A stretch of 64,000 bases of DNA from Jatrophihabitans_A lederbergiae (GCF_031845305.1 NZ_JAVREH010000023.1:1-64000); one strand, 5' to 3'. Positions 26,317 to 35,557 are shown, numbered from the stretch's first letter. Made by a program: numbers and translations. The notes: generated by a model from the sequence alone, not told the origin.

Positions 26317-27247
26317 CCGGCCAGGGTTCCGGCTCTACCCTGACGCCGACCGGAGTCGCCACCCGCCTGTCCTCGGACGCCGCCGCCAGCGCATGTGCCG
26401 GAAACGGCGGGGGAGTGCCGCCTTTGGCCGGGCACAGCGCCTGGTGGGAGCACCAGTCGCAGAGCCGTGACGGGCTCGGCCGGAAGTCGCCGGTCATGCT
26501 GGCGTGGGCGATGGCCTTCCAGATGGCCTGCAGGGTCCGCTCGAACCGCGCCAGCTCGTCAGCCTCGGGTTGATAGCTGAGCGTGTCGGAGTCGGCCAGG
26601 TAGATCAGCCGCAGCTGGCGCGGAACCACCCCCCGTGTTCGCCACAGCACCAGCGCGTAGAACTTCATCTGGAACAGCGCCTTGGCCTCGAACGCCTCGC
26701 GCGGAATCGACCCGGTCTTGTAGTCGACCACCCGCAGGTCACCCGCCGGTGAGACATCGAGGCGGTCGACGTAGCCGCGCAGCCGCAGACCGTCCAGCAC
26801 AACCTCGACCAGCTGCTCACGTTCGGCCGGCTCGAGTCGCTGCGGATCTTCTAGAGTGAAGTAGTTGGCCACCAGTTGCCGGGCCGATTCCAGCCACTCG
26901 GTCAGCTCGGCGCCCTCGGCATCATCGTCGAAGAGCTGGGCCAGCTCGGGCTCCCCGGTCAGCAACTGCTCCCAGGACGGCGCCACGTCGGCCTGCGCCT
27001 GCTCGACCGTGCGCTCGCCGGCGGGCAGGTCGTAGAGGTGCTCGAGCACCGCGTGGACCACGGTGCCTCGAGTGGCGGCGCGGGTCGGGGTCTCGGGCAA
27101 CCGGTCGATGCTGCGGAAGCGGTAGAGCAGCGGGCAGGTCTTGAAGTCCGAGGCGCGCGAGGGTGACAGCGACCCGACCACCGCGACCGGCAGGGGCTCG
27201 GGCGCGGTCGCTGGCACAGCGGGATCGGTGAGAGCGACATCGGTCAT
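26300..27247 (-). CDS. RecB-family exonuclease with Fe-S cysteines (Cas4/AddB-like)
   Basis: 315-aa PD-(D/E)XK nuclease. LSPSRASDFKTCPLLYRFRSIDRLPE opens the domain, RGTVVHAVLEHLY supplies the conserved His, and VVDYKTG is the catalytic D..K motif. One Cys near residue 37 and three in LCDWCSHQALC would bind a 4Fe-4S cluster, as in AddB and Cas4. It corresponds to the RecB-like gene beside trmI in mycobacteria as I recall. No CRISPR or cas genes are near, so a repair role is more likely. Confidence 0.88.
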   Translation of the reverse strand: MTDVALTDPAVPATAPEPLPVAVVGSLSPSRASDFKTCPLLYRFRSIDRLPETPTRAATRGTVVHAVLEHLYDLPAGERTVEQAQADVAPSWEQLLTGEPELAQLFDDDAEGAELTEWLESARQLVANYFTLEDPQRLEPAEREQLVEVVLDGLRLRGYVDRLDVSPAGDLRVVDYKTGSIPREAFEAKALFQMKFYALVLWRTRGVVPRQLRLIYLADSDTLSYQPEADELARFERTLQAIWKAIAHASMTGDFRPSPSRLCDWCSHQALCPAKGGTPPPFPAHALAAASEDRRVATPVGVRVEPEPWPVSRPN

Positions 27248-27325
27248 CGGCGTGCGTCTTCTCGGGGGTCCTTCATGCCAGCAAGGCTAGGGCAGGCCTA
27301 CGACAAGAACGGCTGACACCGCCGG

Positions 27326-28042
27326 TCACAGGCCGCCGAAGTGCTTGACCGGCCAGATCACCGCGAACGCCCTGCCCACCACGTTCGATTCGGGAATGAA
27401 CCCGAAGAATCGGGAGTCGAAGGAATTGCAGCGATTGTCGCCCATCATGAAGTATTCGTGCGCGGGGACCTTGACCGCGGCGAAGTCGGCGGTGCCGTCA
27501 CATGCCGGGTTGAGGTAGGGCTCGATCAGCGGCTTGCCGCCGATGTAGACGTGCCCGTCGTGGCCGCTGACCGTCTCGCCGGGGAGGCCGATCACGCGCT
27601 TGATCAGCTGCTTGTCCTCCGGCGGAGCCAACGGCGGCCGGTTGAACACCACCACGTCGGTACGGGACAGGTGCGAGAAGTGGAGGGAGAGCTTGTCGAC
27701 GACCACCATGTCCGGCTCGCAGTGCGGGCAGCCGTGCAGCGTCGGCTCCATCGACGCCGACGGTATGTAGAAGGAGGCGACGACGTACGTGCGGACGGCG
27801 ACGATGGCGAGCAGCGTCATCAGCAGCAGCAGCACCGTGCGGAGCAACGACCGGGCTCTGCTCTCGGCCGGTGCTGGACCGGCCGGCTTCGACTCGACAA
27901 CGCTCGCGGGCGCGTCGTGCACAGGTGCATTCTGCACGGGCGCAGCAGCAGACTGCTGGCGGCGCTCGAGCATCCGAGCCTCGATCTGACTGCGGAGCCC
28001 CGGCGCGGCGCTCGGCTGGGTCGGCTCGTCGGGTTGTGCCAC
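27326..28042 (-). CDS. lepB: Signal peptidase I
   Basis: 238-aa type I signal peptidase that cleaves Sec and Tat signal peptides outside the membrane. The cytoplasmic N-terminus (about 80 residues, rich in Pro/Ala) is followed by one membrane anchor (LLLLMTLLAIVAVRTYVVAS). The Ser nucleophile lies in IPSASMEPTL, the general-base Lys in LIKRVIGLPGE, and GDNR in FMMGDNRCNS. I prefer GTG 28042 to GTG 28048 because TAGCCT lies 6 nt upstream of it. Confidence 0.94.
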   Translation of the reverse strand: MAQPDEPTQPSAAPGLRSQIEARMLERRQQSAAAPVQNAPVHDAPASVVESKPAGPAPAESRARSLLRTVLLLLMTLLAIVAVRTYVVASFYIPSASMEPTLHGCPHCEPDMVVVDKLSLHFSHLSRTDVVVFNRPPLAPPEDKQLIKRVIGLPGETVSGHDGHVYIGGKPLIEPYLNPACDGTADFAAVKVPAHEYFMMGDNRCNSFDSRFFGFIPESNVVGRAFAVIWPVKHFGGL

Positions 28043-28048
28043 CGGCAC

Positions 28049-28054
28049 AGGCTA
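28049..28054 (-). promoter_or_regulatory. -10 element, leaderless start of lepB
   Basis: TAGCCT on the minus strand lies 6 nt before GTG 28042 and directly abuts GTG 28048, which decides the start in favour of 28042. Confidence 0.5.
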
Positions 28055-28164
28055 GCCCGCCGGTGCCCGTTCCCGGCCGGACACAACGACTTGACGTCCG
28101 TCATACCGACGCTCCGGTCTGCCTGCGGGTCGCGAGAACGGCCGGCCGGCTCAGGCAGCGGCCG

Positions 28165-28170
28165 TAGGAT
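28165..28170 (+). promoter_or_regulatory. -10 element, leaderless start of the site-2 protease gene
   Basis: TAGGAT lies 6 nt before GTG 28177. Confidence 0.55.
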
Positions 28171-28176
28171 CACAGC

Positions 28177-29415
28177 GTGAGCAACCAGAACGCCGAGCGG
28201 CAGAAGGCCGCCGGCCCCGGCGGCAGTGGCTCCATGCTGCTGCGTATCGGGTCCGTGCTGGGCGTTCCGGTGTTCGTCACGCCGAGCTGGTTGCTGGTCG
28301 TCCTGTTCATCACCACCAGCTACGCGGAGTTCCTGCGCGACCAGATTCCCGGTGCCTCCAAGCCGGGCTCGTACGGCCTGGCGTTCGTGTTCGCGCTGGC
28401 GCTCGCGGTGTCGGTGGTGCTGCACGAGGTGGGCCATACGGTCGTCAGCCGGCTGCTGGGCCTGCGGGTCCGACGCATCGTGGTGTTCCTGCTGGGCGGG
28501 GTGTCCGAGATCGAGGGGGAGGTGGCTCGTCCCCGCGACGAGTTCGCGATCGCTGCCGCCGGGCCGGCCGCCTCGTTCGCGCTGGCCGGGGTGTGCTGGG
28601 CGGCCAGCCTGCTTGCGGCCACCGACTCCGCCACGGCCGTGCTGCTGCTGCTACTCGCGTGGAGCAACCTCGTCATCGCGGTCTTCAACGTGCTGCCCGG
28701 CCTGCCGCTGGACGGCGGCCGGCTGGTCCAGGCACTCATCTGGCGGTTCAGCCACTCCCGGTTGACCGGCGTCCGGATCGCGGCCAGGAGCGGTCGGGTG
28801 CTGGCCGTCCTGCTGGCGGTGGCGATCCTGTTCGGCAACGTCGTCGTCGGCGGCGATCGCCCGGCCACCGTCTCATCGGTCATCGCCACCGCGATGGGGT
28901 TCGCGGTCGCTGCCTTCCTGTGGTTCGGGGCCGGCCAGACGCTGCGCGCCGCCGAGCTGGGCCACCGGACGGCGACCCTGCAACTGCGCCGGCTCGTCCG
29001 CCCGGCCGTCTACCTCCCGGCGCAGACGCCGGTGTCCGAAGCGGTCCGCCAGGTCGCCCGGGCGGGAGCGGCGGGAATCGTGGTCGTCGACGCCAACGGC
29101 TTCAGCCGCGCCATCGTCCGCGAGTCCGAGATCGCCCGGCTGGAACCGCACCGCCGCCCCTGGGCCACCCTCGGCGAGGTGTCCCAGCCACTGCGCCCAG
29201 GGCTGATACTGGCTGAGGACCTCTCCGGAGAGGCGGTGCTGAGCACCGTCCGGTCCAGTCCCGCGAGCGAGTACCTCGTCGTCGGAGCCGACGGCGTCAG
29301 CAAGGGCGTCATGGCGGCCACCGACCTCGCGCGCGCCCTGGGAGTGCCGGCGGGCAGGCTCCCGCCAGCCCGCCTCGCACAGCCAGTACCGCCGGTACCG
29401 GACCCGCCCACCTGA
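28177..29415 (+). CDS. M50 site-2 protease with CBS domain pair
   Basis: 412-aa intramembrane zinc metalloprotease. About six membrane segments fill residues 20-260. HEVGHTVVSRL is the HExxH site, and NVLPGLPLDGGRLVQ supplies the distal Asp ligand. A CBS pair (about 285-400) follows the core and may sense adenosyl nucleotides. The layout matches the mycobacterial Rip3 type. Possible targets are anti-sigma factors; one anti-sigma gene lies 8 kb away, but no link is shown. It is followed five bases later by trmI. Confidence 0.93.
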   Translation: MSNQNAERQKAAGPGGSGSMLLRIGSVLGVPVFVTPSWLLVVLFITTSYAEFLRDQIPGASKPGSYGLAFVFALALAVSVVLHEVGHTVVSRLLGLRVRRIVVFLLGGVSEIEGEVARPRDEFAIAAAGPAASFALAGVCWAASLLAATDSATAVLLLLLAWSNLVIAVFNVLPGLPLDGGRLVQALIWRFSHSRLTGVRIAARSGRVLAVLLAVAILFGNVVVGGDRPATVSSVIATAMGFAVAAFLWFGAGQTLRAAELGHRTATLQLRRLVRPAVYLPAQTPVSEAVRQVARAGAAGIVVVDANGFSRAIVRESEIARLEPHRRPWATLGEVSQPLRPGLILAEDLSGEAVLSTVRSSPASEYLVVGADGVSKGVMAATDLARALGVPAGRLPPARLAQPVPPVPDPPT

Positions 29416-29420
29416 ACAGA

Positions 29421-30410
29421 TTGGTTCCCTCCCCCGTGCCGAGCACCACACCGTCCGAATCCCGCTTCGAGACCGACAGCACCGCAAGCGCCGACAGCTC
29501 ACTCTTCCGAGTCGGTGACCGGGTCCAGCTGACCGATCCCAAGGGACGGCTGCACACGGTGACCCTGGAAGCGGGCAAGCAGTTCCACACCCACCGCGGT
29601 GCCATCGAGCACGACCAGCTGATCGGCGTCGCGGAGGGCTCGGTGGTGCAGTCCGCGTCAGGGACCGCCTATCTCGCGCTGCGGCCGCTGCTGAGTGACT
29701 ACGTGCTGTCGATGCCGCGTGGCGCGGCCGTCATCTACCCCAAGGACTCCGCGCAGATCGTGGCCCAGGGCGATATCCACCCCGGCGCCCGGGTGCTGGA
29801 GGCGGGCGCCGGCTCGGGTGCCCTGACCTGCTCGCTGCTGCGCGCGGTCGGTCCGACCGGAACGGTGATCTCCTACGAGCGGCGCGAGGACCACCTGGAG
29901 CACGCCCGCCGCAACGTCGACGCGTTCTTCGGCGAGGCACCCGGCAACTGGGACCTGCGGCTGGCCGATGTGACCGAGCATCCGGCCACCGAGATCGTGG
30001 ACCGGGTCATTCTCGACATGCTCGCCCCGTGGGACGTCCTCAGCACAGTCGGCCCCGCACTGCGTCCGGGCGGGGTGCTGATCGGCTACGTGGCCACCAC
30101 GACGCAGCTGTCCCGACTGGTCGAGACACTGCGCGAGGACGGCGGCTGGACGGAGCCGCACTCGTGGGAATGCATGGTCCGCAACTGGCACGTCGTCGGT
30201 CTGGCTGTGCGGCCGGACCACCGGATGCAGGGGCACACCGCGTTTCTCGTCACGGCGCGGCGGCTGGCACCCGGGGTCACCGCGCCCACCCGGCAGCGCC
30301 GTCCGGCCAAGGCGGCGGAGCTGGAAGAGGCCTTCGGCGTCAGCTCCGCGAGCTCGGCCGGCGACACGCCGGACGTGCCGGGCGAGCCGTTCCGTCCCAA
30401 GCTGCCGTAG
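29421..30410 (+). CDS. trmI: tRNA (adenine(58)-N1)-methyltransferase
   Basis: 329-aa SAM-dependent enzyme making m1A58 in the tRNA T loop. The N-terminal domain holds FRVGDRVQLTDPKGRLHTV, and the Rossmann domain starts with VLEAGAGSGALT (SAM motif I) and continues to LDMLAPWDV. The start could be TTG 29421 or GTG 29436. It overlaps no neighbour and ends in convergence with the ferredoxin gene, where an 8-bp CTGCCGTA is duplicated over its stop (30402-30409 and 30419-30426). Confidence 0.95.
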   Translation: MVPSPVPSTTPSESRFETDSTASADSSLFRVGDRVQLTDPKGRLHTVTLEAGKQFHTHRGAIEHDQLIGVAEGSVVQSASGTAYLALRPLLSDYVLSMPRGAAVIYPKDSAQIVAQGDIHPGARVLEAGAGSGALTCSLLRAVGPTGTVISYERREDHLEHARRNVDAFFGEAPGNWDLRLADVTEHPATEIVDRVILDMLAPWDVLSTVGPALRPGGVLIGYVATTTQLSRLVETLREDGGWTEPHSWECMVRNWHVVGLAVRPDHRMQGHTAFLVTARRLAPGVTAPTRQRRPAKAAELEEAFGVSSASSAGDTPDVPGEPFRPKLP

Positions 30411-30437
30411 CGACCGTACTGCCGTAAGAAGGCTCGT

Positions 30438-30731
30438 TCAGGCGTCGGGGCCGGCCACCGGTGTGCCGTCAGCGGCGTCGGCGACGTGGATGCAGTTGCC
30501 CGGGCACTCCTTGGCGGAGTCGAGCACGTCCAGTCGCAGGTTCGCGGGTACGTCCACCCGGACTCCGGCCGCGAGCTTGAGGTCCCCGGCGGCGTCCTTG
30601 ACGTAGGCGAGCCCGTCGATGTCGAATTCGAAGACCTCCGGTGCGTACTGCACGCACAATCCGTCACCGGTGCAGAGCTCCTGGTCGATCCACACCTCGA
30701 GCTCGGCGGTACCGGTATTGCTCTCAGACAC
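30438..30731 (-). CDS. 3Fe-4S-type ferredoxin
   Basis: 97-aa acidic ferredoxin. The cluster ligands are in CTGDGLC and CPGNC; the spacing lacks one of the four Cys of a 4Fe-4S site, as in the single 3Fe-4S ferredoxins that often serve cytochromes P450. No P450 lies in the window. GTG 30731 is preceded by GAGAGGAC. Confidence 0.9.
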   Translation of the reverse strand: MSESNTGTAELEVWIDQELCTGDGLCVQYAPEVFEFDIDGLAYVKDAAGDLKLAAGVRVDVPANLRLDVLDSAKECPGNCIHVADAADGTPVAGPDA

Positions 30732-30855
30732 GCGGCGTCCTCTCGTCGGCTAGTCGCAACCGCGGCCCTGATAGCCCCCTGCTCGGCAGGCAGGGACATC
30801 CGCGCGCGGCAGGCGTGATCTATGTGTAATCAGATACCAGAGTAGATGCCTCGCG

Positions 30856-30883
30856 ATTTCACACCGCCTGTGTAGGGTGAAAT
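30856..30883. promoter_or_regulatory. Inverted repeat upstream of mpa, possible operator
   Basis: ATTTCAC (30856-30862) and GTGAAAT (30877-30883) form a perfect 7-bp inverted repeat with a 14-bp centre that itself contains ACAC..TGTG. It lies 45 bp before the mpa start in the 196-bp gap that also serves the divergent ferredoxin gene, so it may bind a dimeric regulator. Confidence 0.4.
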
Positions 30884-30927
30884 TCGAAAGACGCCTTACT
30901 CGGCACTGGCATCGGAAGGGCAAGTAG

Positions 30928-32670
30928 ATGGCGGAAGAGTCCAGCACCGACCCACGCTCCGGCAGGTCCGACGCAGCCGCGCTCGCCTACGAGATAGAGG
31001 TGCTGCGGGCTCGGATCGCCGAGTCGCCGCGGCAGCTGCGGGCTCTCGAGGACCGCCTCGTCGAAACGCAGGCCAGGGTCGCCTCGCTCACCGACCGTAA
31101 CGAGCGCCTCGCCGACACGCTGCGAGACGCCCGCGACCAGCTGGTGACGCTGAAAGAAGAGATCGACCGGCTGGCCCAGCCGCCGTCGGGCTACGGCGTC
31201 TTCCTCGAGGCCGTGGACGAGCACAGCGTCGACATCGTCACCGGCGGCCGCAAGCTGCGGGTCTCCGTCTCTCCCGAGGTCGGCATCGACGCCCTTCGCC
31301 ACGGCCAGGAGGTTCTGCTCAACGAGGCCATGAACATCGTCGCCGCGCGCGGCTACGAGCGCGCCGGCGAGGTCGTCACCCTGAAAGAGATCCTGGAGGA
31401 CGGCGAGCGCGCCCTGGTCGTCGGGCACACCGACGAGGAGCGCGTCGTCTACCTGGCCGAGGACCTGCGCGGCATCCGAATCCGCTCCGGTGACTCGCTG
31501 CTGATGGAGACCAGGTCGTCCTATGTCTTCGAGATCATCCCGAAGAGCGAGGTCGAGGAGCTGGTCCTCGAAGAGGTGCCGGACATCGACTACACCGACA
31601 TCGGCGGCCTCAGCTCCCAGATCGAGCAGATCCGCGACGCTGTCGAGCTGCCCTTCCTGCACGCCGACCTGTTCATCGAGCACCAGTTACGCCCACCCAA
31701 AGGCATCCTGCTCTACGGGCCGCCCGGCTGCGGCAAGACGCTGATCGCCAAGGCCGTGGCCAACTCGCTGGCCAAGCAGGTGGCCAGGGTCCGCGGCGAC
31801 TCCGAGCAGGGTCGCTCGTTCTTCCTCAACATCAAGGGTCCCGAGCTGCTGAACAAGTACGTCGGGGAGACCGAGCGGCACATCCGGCTGGTCTTCCAGC
31901 GCGCCAGGGAGAAGGCCAGCGAAGGCACCCCGGTGATCGTCTTCTTCGACGAGATGGACTCGATCTTCCGCACCCGCGGCTCCGGCGTCTCCTCCGACGT
32001 CGAGAACACCATCGTGCCGCAGCTGCTGAGTGAGATCGACGGCGTCGAGGGCCTCGAGAACGTCATCGTGATCGGCGCGTCCAACCGTGAGGACATGATC
32101 GACCCGGCGATCCTGCGTCCGGGCCGGCTCGACGTGAAGATCAAGATCGAGCGCCCGGACGCCGAGGCGGCCCGCGACATCTTCGCCAAGTACATCCTGC
32201 CCACCCTGCCCATCCACCCCGACGACCTCGCCGAGCACGGCGGGTCGGCCGAGGCGACCGTGAACGCGATGATCCAGCACACGGTGGAGCGGATGTACAC
32301 CGAGAGCGACGAGAACCGGTTCCTCGAGGTCACCTACGCCAACGGCGACAAAGAGACGCTGTACTTCAAGGACTTCAACTCCGGCGCCATGATCCAGAAC
32401 ATCGTGGACCGCGGCAAGAAGATGGCGATCAAGGACCTCCTGACGAACGGCCAGCGGGGCTTGCGCATGCAGCACCTGCAGGCAGCCTGCGTCGATGAGT
32501 TCCGCGAGAACGAAGACCTGCCCAACACCACCAACCCCGACGACTGGGCCCGGATCTCGGGCAAGAAGGGCGAGCGGATCGTCTACATCCGCACGCTGGT
32601 CTCGGGCGGCAAGGGCAGCGAGGCGGGACGGGCGATCGACACCATCTCCAATACGGGCCAGTACCTCTAA
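30928..32670 (+). CDS. mpa: Proteasome-associated AAA ATPase Mpa/ARC
   Basis: 580-aa hexameric unfoldase that binds Pup-tagged proteins and threads them into the 20S proteasome. Residues about 20-90 form the N-terminal coiled coil that binds Pup (EIEVLRARIAESPRQL...). Two OB-fold domains follow. The AAA domain has Walker A GPPGCGKT, Walker B FFDEMDSIF and the arginine finger region RPGRLDVKI. The last residues GQYL match the QYL motif that docks into the alpha ring. GGAAGGGC lies before ATG 30928. It is about 75 bp from dop. Confidence 0.97.
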   Translation: MAEESSTDPRSGRSDAAALAYEIEVLRARIAESPRQLRALEDRLVETQARVASLTDRNERLADTLRDARDQLVTLKEEIDRLAQPPSGYGVFLEAVDEHSVDIVTGGRKLRVSVSPEVGIDALRHGQEVLLNEAMNIVAARGYERAGEVVTLKEILEDGERALVVGHTDEERVVYLAEDLRGIRIRSGDSLLMETRSSYVFEIIPKSEVEELVLEEVPDIDYTDIGGLSSQIEQIRDAVELPFLHADLFIEHQLRPPKGILLYGPPGCGKTLIAKAVANSLAKQVARVRGDSEQGRSFFLNIKGPELLNKYVGETERHIRLVFQRAREKASEGTPVIVFFDEMDSIFRTRGSGVSSDVENTIVPQLLSEIDGVEGLENVIVIGASNREDMIDPAILRPGRLDVKIKIERPDAEAARDIFAKYILPTLPIHPDDLAEHGGSAEATVNAMIQHTVERMYTESDENRFLEVTYANGDKETLYFKDFNSGAMIQNIVDRGKKMAIKDLLTNGQRGLRMQHLQAACVDEFRENEDLPNTTNPDDWARISGKKGERIVYIRTLVSGGKGSEAGRAIDTISNTGQYL

Positions 32671-32734
32671 GGTCGATGGTGGCGCTTAGGACGATGGAGG
32701 CGCTGGGCCGAGCGCAGGCAAGGCGCTCGCCACG

Positions 32735-32740
32735 TAGCGT
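32735..32740 (+). promoter_or_regulatory. -10 element, leaderless start of dop
   Basis: TAGCGT lies 6 nt before ATG 32747, so dop can be made independently of mpa. Confidence 0.55.
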
Positions 32741-32746
32741 GATCAC

Positions 32747-34264
32747 ATGAGCGCAATCCGGGTCATGGGCACCGAGGTCGAGTACGGCATCAGCATGCCG
32801 GGCAATCCGAACGCCAACGCCATGTTGATGTCGGCCCAGGTGGTCAACGGTTACGCGTCCCTGTTGCCCGGTGGCAGGCGACGACGGCCGGGCTGGGACT
32901 TTGAAGAGGAGTCGCCACTACGCGACGCCCGCGGCTTCGACCTGTCCGGTCCGAACAACGTCGCCGAGCAGTTCCTCGCCGACGAGGAGGACGCCGGTCT
33001 GGCGAACGTGGTACTCCCGAACGGCGCGCGGCTGTACGTCGACCACGCCCACCCGGAGTACTCCACCCCCGAGGTCACCTCGCCGCTGGACATCGTCCGC
33101 TTCGACAAGGCCGGCGAGCTGGTGATGGCGGCCGCCGCGGCGCAGGCGCAGCGGCTCAACGGCGCCACGATCACGCTCTACAAGAACAACACCGACAACA
33201 AGGGTGTCTCCTACGGCGCCCACGAGAACTACCTGATGAGCCGGCAGACCCCGTTCAGCTCCATCGTCAGCCAGCTGACGCCGTTCTTCGTGACCCGCCA
33301 GGTGGTCACCGGCGCCGGCCGGGTGGGCATCGGCCAGGACGGTCACCAGCACGGCTTTCAGCTGAGCCAGCGGGCGGACTTCTTCGAGGTCGAGGTGGGG
33401 CTCGAGACGACGCTCAAGCGACCGATCATCAACACCCGGGACGAGCCGCACTCCGACGCCGAGAAGTACCGGCGGCTGCACGTCATCCTGGGCGACGCGA
33501 ACCTGGCTGAGCTGTCCACGTTTCTCAAGGTGGGCACTACCGCGCTGGTGCTGGCGATGATCGAGGACGGCTGGCTGGGCGAGGACCTGCGCATCGCCGA
33601 GCCGGTCCGCGAGCTGCGGGCGGTCAGCCATGATCCGTCCCTGCGGCACGCGGTGCGGCTGGCCGACGGGCGGAGCATGACCGCTCTGGACGTGCAGCGG
33701 GAGTACCTGGATCGGGCGCGCAAGTACGTCGATGACCGGTACGGCAGCGACGTCGACTCCCAGACCGGGCAGGTGCTCACCGAGTGGGAGTCGGTGCTGA
33801 CCCGGCTCGGCGAGGACCCGATGCTGCTCGCCGGTGAGCTCGACTGGGTGGCCAAGCTGCGGTTGCTCAACGGCTTCGCCGAGCGTGACTCCCTGGACTG
33901 GTCCTCGCCGCGGCTGCACGCGGTGGACCTGCAGTACGCCGACATCCGCCCCAGCAAGGGGCTGTACCACCGGCTGGTGCAGCGCGGCTCCATGCGCACC
34001 CTGGTAGCGCCCCGGGACAGCGCCGCGGCGGCCGACGAACCGCCTACCGACACCCGCGCGTACTTCCGCGGCGAGTGCCTGCGCCGCTATCCGGAATCGG
34101 TCGCGGCGGCGTCCTGGGACTCGGTGGTCTTCGACGTGGGGCGGCAGTCACTGGTGCGGGTTCCGACGATGGAGCCGCTGCGGGGGTCCAAGGCGCACGT
34201 CCAGGATCTGCTCGACCGCTGCCCCACGGCAGAGGCACTCGTGGCGGAACTGCTCGGCCGTTAG
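32747..34264 (+). CDS. dop: Pup deamidase/depupylase Dop
   Basis: 505-aa glutamine-synthetase-like enzyme. It deamidates the C-terminal Gln of Pup to Glu and also removes Pup from tagged proteins. GTEVEYGISMPG opens the fold, with the catalytic Asp-containing loop LYVDHAHPEYSTPE; TLYKNNTDNKGVSYGAHENYL and INTRDEPHSDAEKYRRLHV are shared with PafA. The insertion of about 40 residues after residue 40 (MLMSAQVVNGYASLLPGGRR) is the Dop-specific loop that separates it from PafA. It lies upstream of pup as expected. Confidence 0.97.
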   Translation: MSAIRVMGTEVEYGISMPGNPNANAMLMSAQVVNGYASLLPGGRRRRPGWDFEEESPLRDARGFDLSGPNNVAEQFLADEEDAGLANVVLPNGARLYVDHAHPEYSTPEVTSPLDIVRFDKAGELVMAAAAAQAQRLNGATITLYKNNTDNKGVSYGAHENYLMSRQTPFSSIVSQLTPFFVTRQVVTGAGRVGIGQDGHQHGFQLSQRADFFEVEVGLETTLKRPIINTRDEPHSDAEKYRRLHVILGDANLAELSTFLKVGTTALVLAMIEDGWLGEDLRIAEPVRELRAVSHDPSLRHAVRLADGRSMTALDVQREYLDRARKYVDDRYGSDVDSQTGQVLTEWESVLTRLGEDPMLLAGELDWVAKLRLLNGFAERDSLDWSSPRLHAVDLQYADIRPSKGLYHRLVQRGSMRTLVAPRDSAAAADEPPTDTRAYFRGECLRRYPESVAAASWDSVVFDVGRQSLVRVPTMEPLRGSKAHVQDLLDRCPTAEALVAELLGR

Positions 34265-34268
34265 CACG

Positions 34269-34284
34269 CCGAGCGAACGCTCGG
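34269..34284 (+). terminator. Hairpin after dop
   Basis: CCGAGCG and CGCTCGG form a 7-bp inverted repeat separated by AA, four bases after the dop stop and followed by TTGATT. It may limit read-through into pup. Confidence 0.4.
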
Positions 34285-34373
34285 TTGATTGCGCCGTCGG
34301 GATCTGGGCCGGATCGACTGAACGGCCGTCCACAACACGCTGAGGGTGTCGAAACGCCGATCCTGGACTGGCG

Positions 34374-34405
34374 TTGACGGATCGGGCTACTAGTGTCGAG
34401 ATAAA
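34374..34405 (+). promoter_or_regulatory. Possible promoter of pup
   Basis: TTGACG (34374-34379) is followed after 18-20 bp by GAGATAAA. Spacing is loose, so this is tentative. GGAGG six bases before ATG 34436 is a strong ribosome site, consistent with a leadered transcript, unlike dop. Confidence 0.35.
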
Positions 34406-34435
34406 CCCGCGCCGGGCGGGTCTGCGGAGGTAAAC

Positions 34436-34642
34436 ATGGCCAGTCACGAAGGCGGACAGTCCCGTCCCGCCAAGCAGCGCGACGAAGTAACCGACGTCGC
34501 GGAGGACACCACCGGCGATGTCGCGGAGCGGCACGAGAAGCTGACCGACGAGGTCGACGCGATCCTGGACGACATCGACGAGGTGCTCGAGACCAACCCC
34601 GAGGACTTCGTCCGCAGCTTCGTGCAGAAGGGCGGCCAGTGA
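34436..34642 (+). CDS. pup: Prokaryotic ubiquitin-like protein Pup
   Basis: 68-aa disordered protein tag. It ends in FVRSFVQKGGQ; the final Gln must be deamidated by Dop before PafA couples it to Lys of targets. The coiled-coil-forming stretch ERHEKLTDEVDAILDDIDEVLE binds the Mpa coiled coil. GGAGG lies before the start. The stop overlaps the GTG of prcB by four bases. Confidence 0.98.
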   Translation: MASHEGGQSRPAKQRDEVTDVAEDTTGDVAERHEKLTDEVDAILDDIDEVLETNPEDFVRSFVQKGGQ

Positions 34643-35493
34643 GCGGACAGCACAGTGATTCCTCGCACGGGCTGCTCCGGCTTGCAACCGCAACCGGGTC
34701 CTCGTCGTTCGTCGACTTCATGGCCACGGCGGCGGCCGACCTGTTGCCCACCCCGACGGTGACCGGCGCGCAGGCCTCCCACGGCGCCGGCTTGGTGCAC
34801 GCCACCACGATCGTGGCCGCCACGTTCAACGGCGGCGTCCTGATGGCCGGTGATCGGCGAGCGACCATGGGCAACCTCATCGCCCAGCGCGATATCGAGA
34901 AGGTCTTCGCCTCCGACGACTACTCCCTGGTCGGCATAGCGGGCACCGCAGGCATCGCCATCGAGCTCGTGCGGCTCTTCCAGGTCGAGCTGGAGCACTA
35001 TGAGAAGATCGAGGGAACGGCGCTTACCCTCGACGGCAAGGCGAATCGCCTGGCCACCATGATCCGGGGCAACCTCGGTGCCGCGATGCAGGGCCTGGCA
35101 GTGGTCCCCCTGTTCGCCGGATTCGACCTGGACAGCGCCGGCACCAGCGGAGCCGCCGAGGCGGGCCGGATCTACAGCTACGACGTCACCGGTGGGCGTT
35201 ACCCCGAGCGGTACTACCACTCCGTCGGGTCCGGTTCGGTGTTCGCCAAGAGCTCGCTGAAGAAGCTGTGGCACCCCGGGCTGACCGAGGACGACGCCGT
35301 TGCGGTGGTGGTCGAGGCGCTGTACGACGCTGCCGACGACGACTCCGCTACTGGTGGCCCCGACCTCACTCGGCAGATCTACCCGGTCGTCTACGCGGCG
35401 ACCGCTGACGGAACGCGCCGGGTTCCGGACAGCGCGCTCGACGCGGTCGTCCGCGCGCTGCTCGAGCGCCGGGCCGCGGCCCCTGGCGCCTGA
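34639..35493 (+). CDS. prcB: 20S proteasome beta subunit
   Basis: 284-aa N-terminal nucleophile hydrolase, the proteolytic subunit of the core particle. A propeptide of about 55 residues is removed before TTIVAATF so that Thr56 becomes the catalytic Thr1; MAGDRRAT supplies the conserved Asp/Arg and IEKVF the Lys33 equivalent. GTG 34639 overlaps the pup stop (GTGA). 64 bp separate it from prcA. Confidence 0.97.
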   Translation: MSGQHSDSSHGLLRLATATGSSSFVDFMATAAADLLPTPTVTGAQASHGAGLVHATTIVAATFNGGVLMAGDRRATMGNLIAQRDIEKVFASDDYSLVGIAGTAGIAIELVRLFQVELEHYEKIEGTALTLDGKANRLATMIRGNLGAAMQGLAVVPLFAGFDLDSAGTSGAAEAGRIYSYDVTGGRYPERYYHSVGSGSVFAKSSLKKLWHPGLTEDDAVAVVVEALYDAADDDSATGGPDLTRQIYPVVYAATADGTRRVPDSALDAVVRALLERRAAAPGA

Positions 35494-35557
35494 ACCGCCT
35501 CCTGCCAGCCCCCGAATCACCGCCCTCGAACTACGCCTATGAAACCCGGAGAATTCC

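Noticed and set aside
26300..27247. Cas4 nuclease
   Set aside because: The Fe-S RecB fold is similar, but the gene sits next to lepB and trmI in a housekeeping block without other cas genes.
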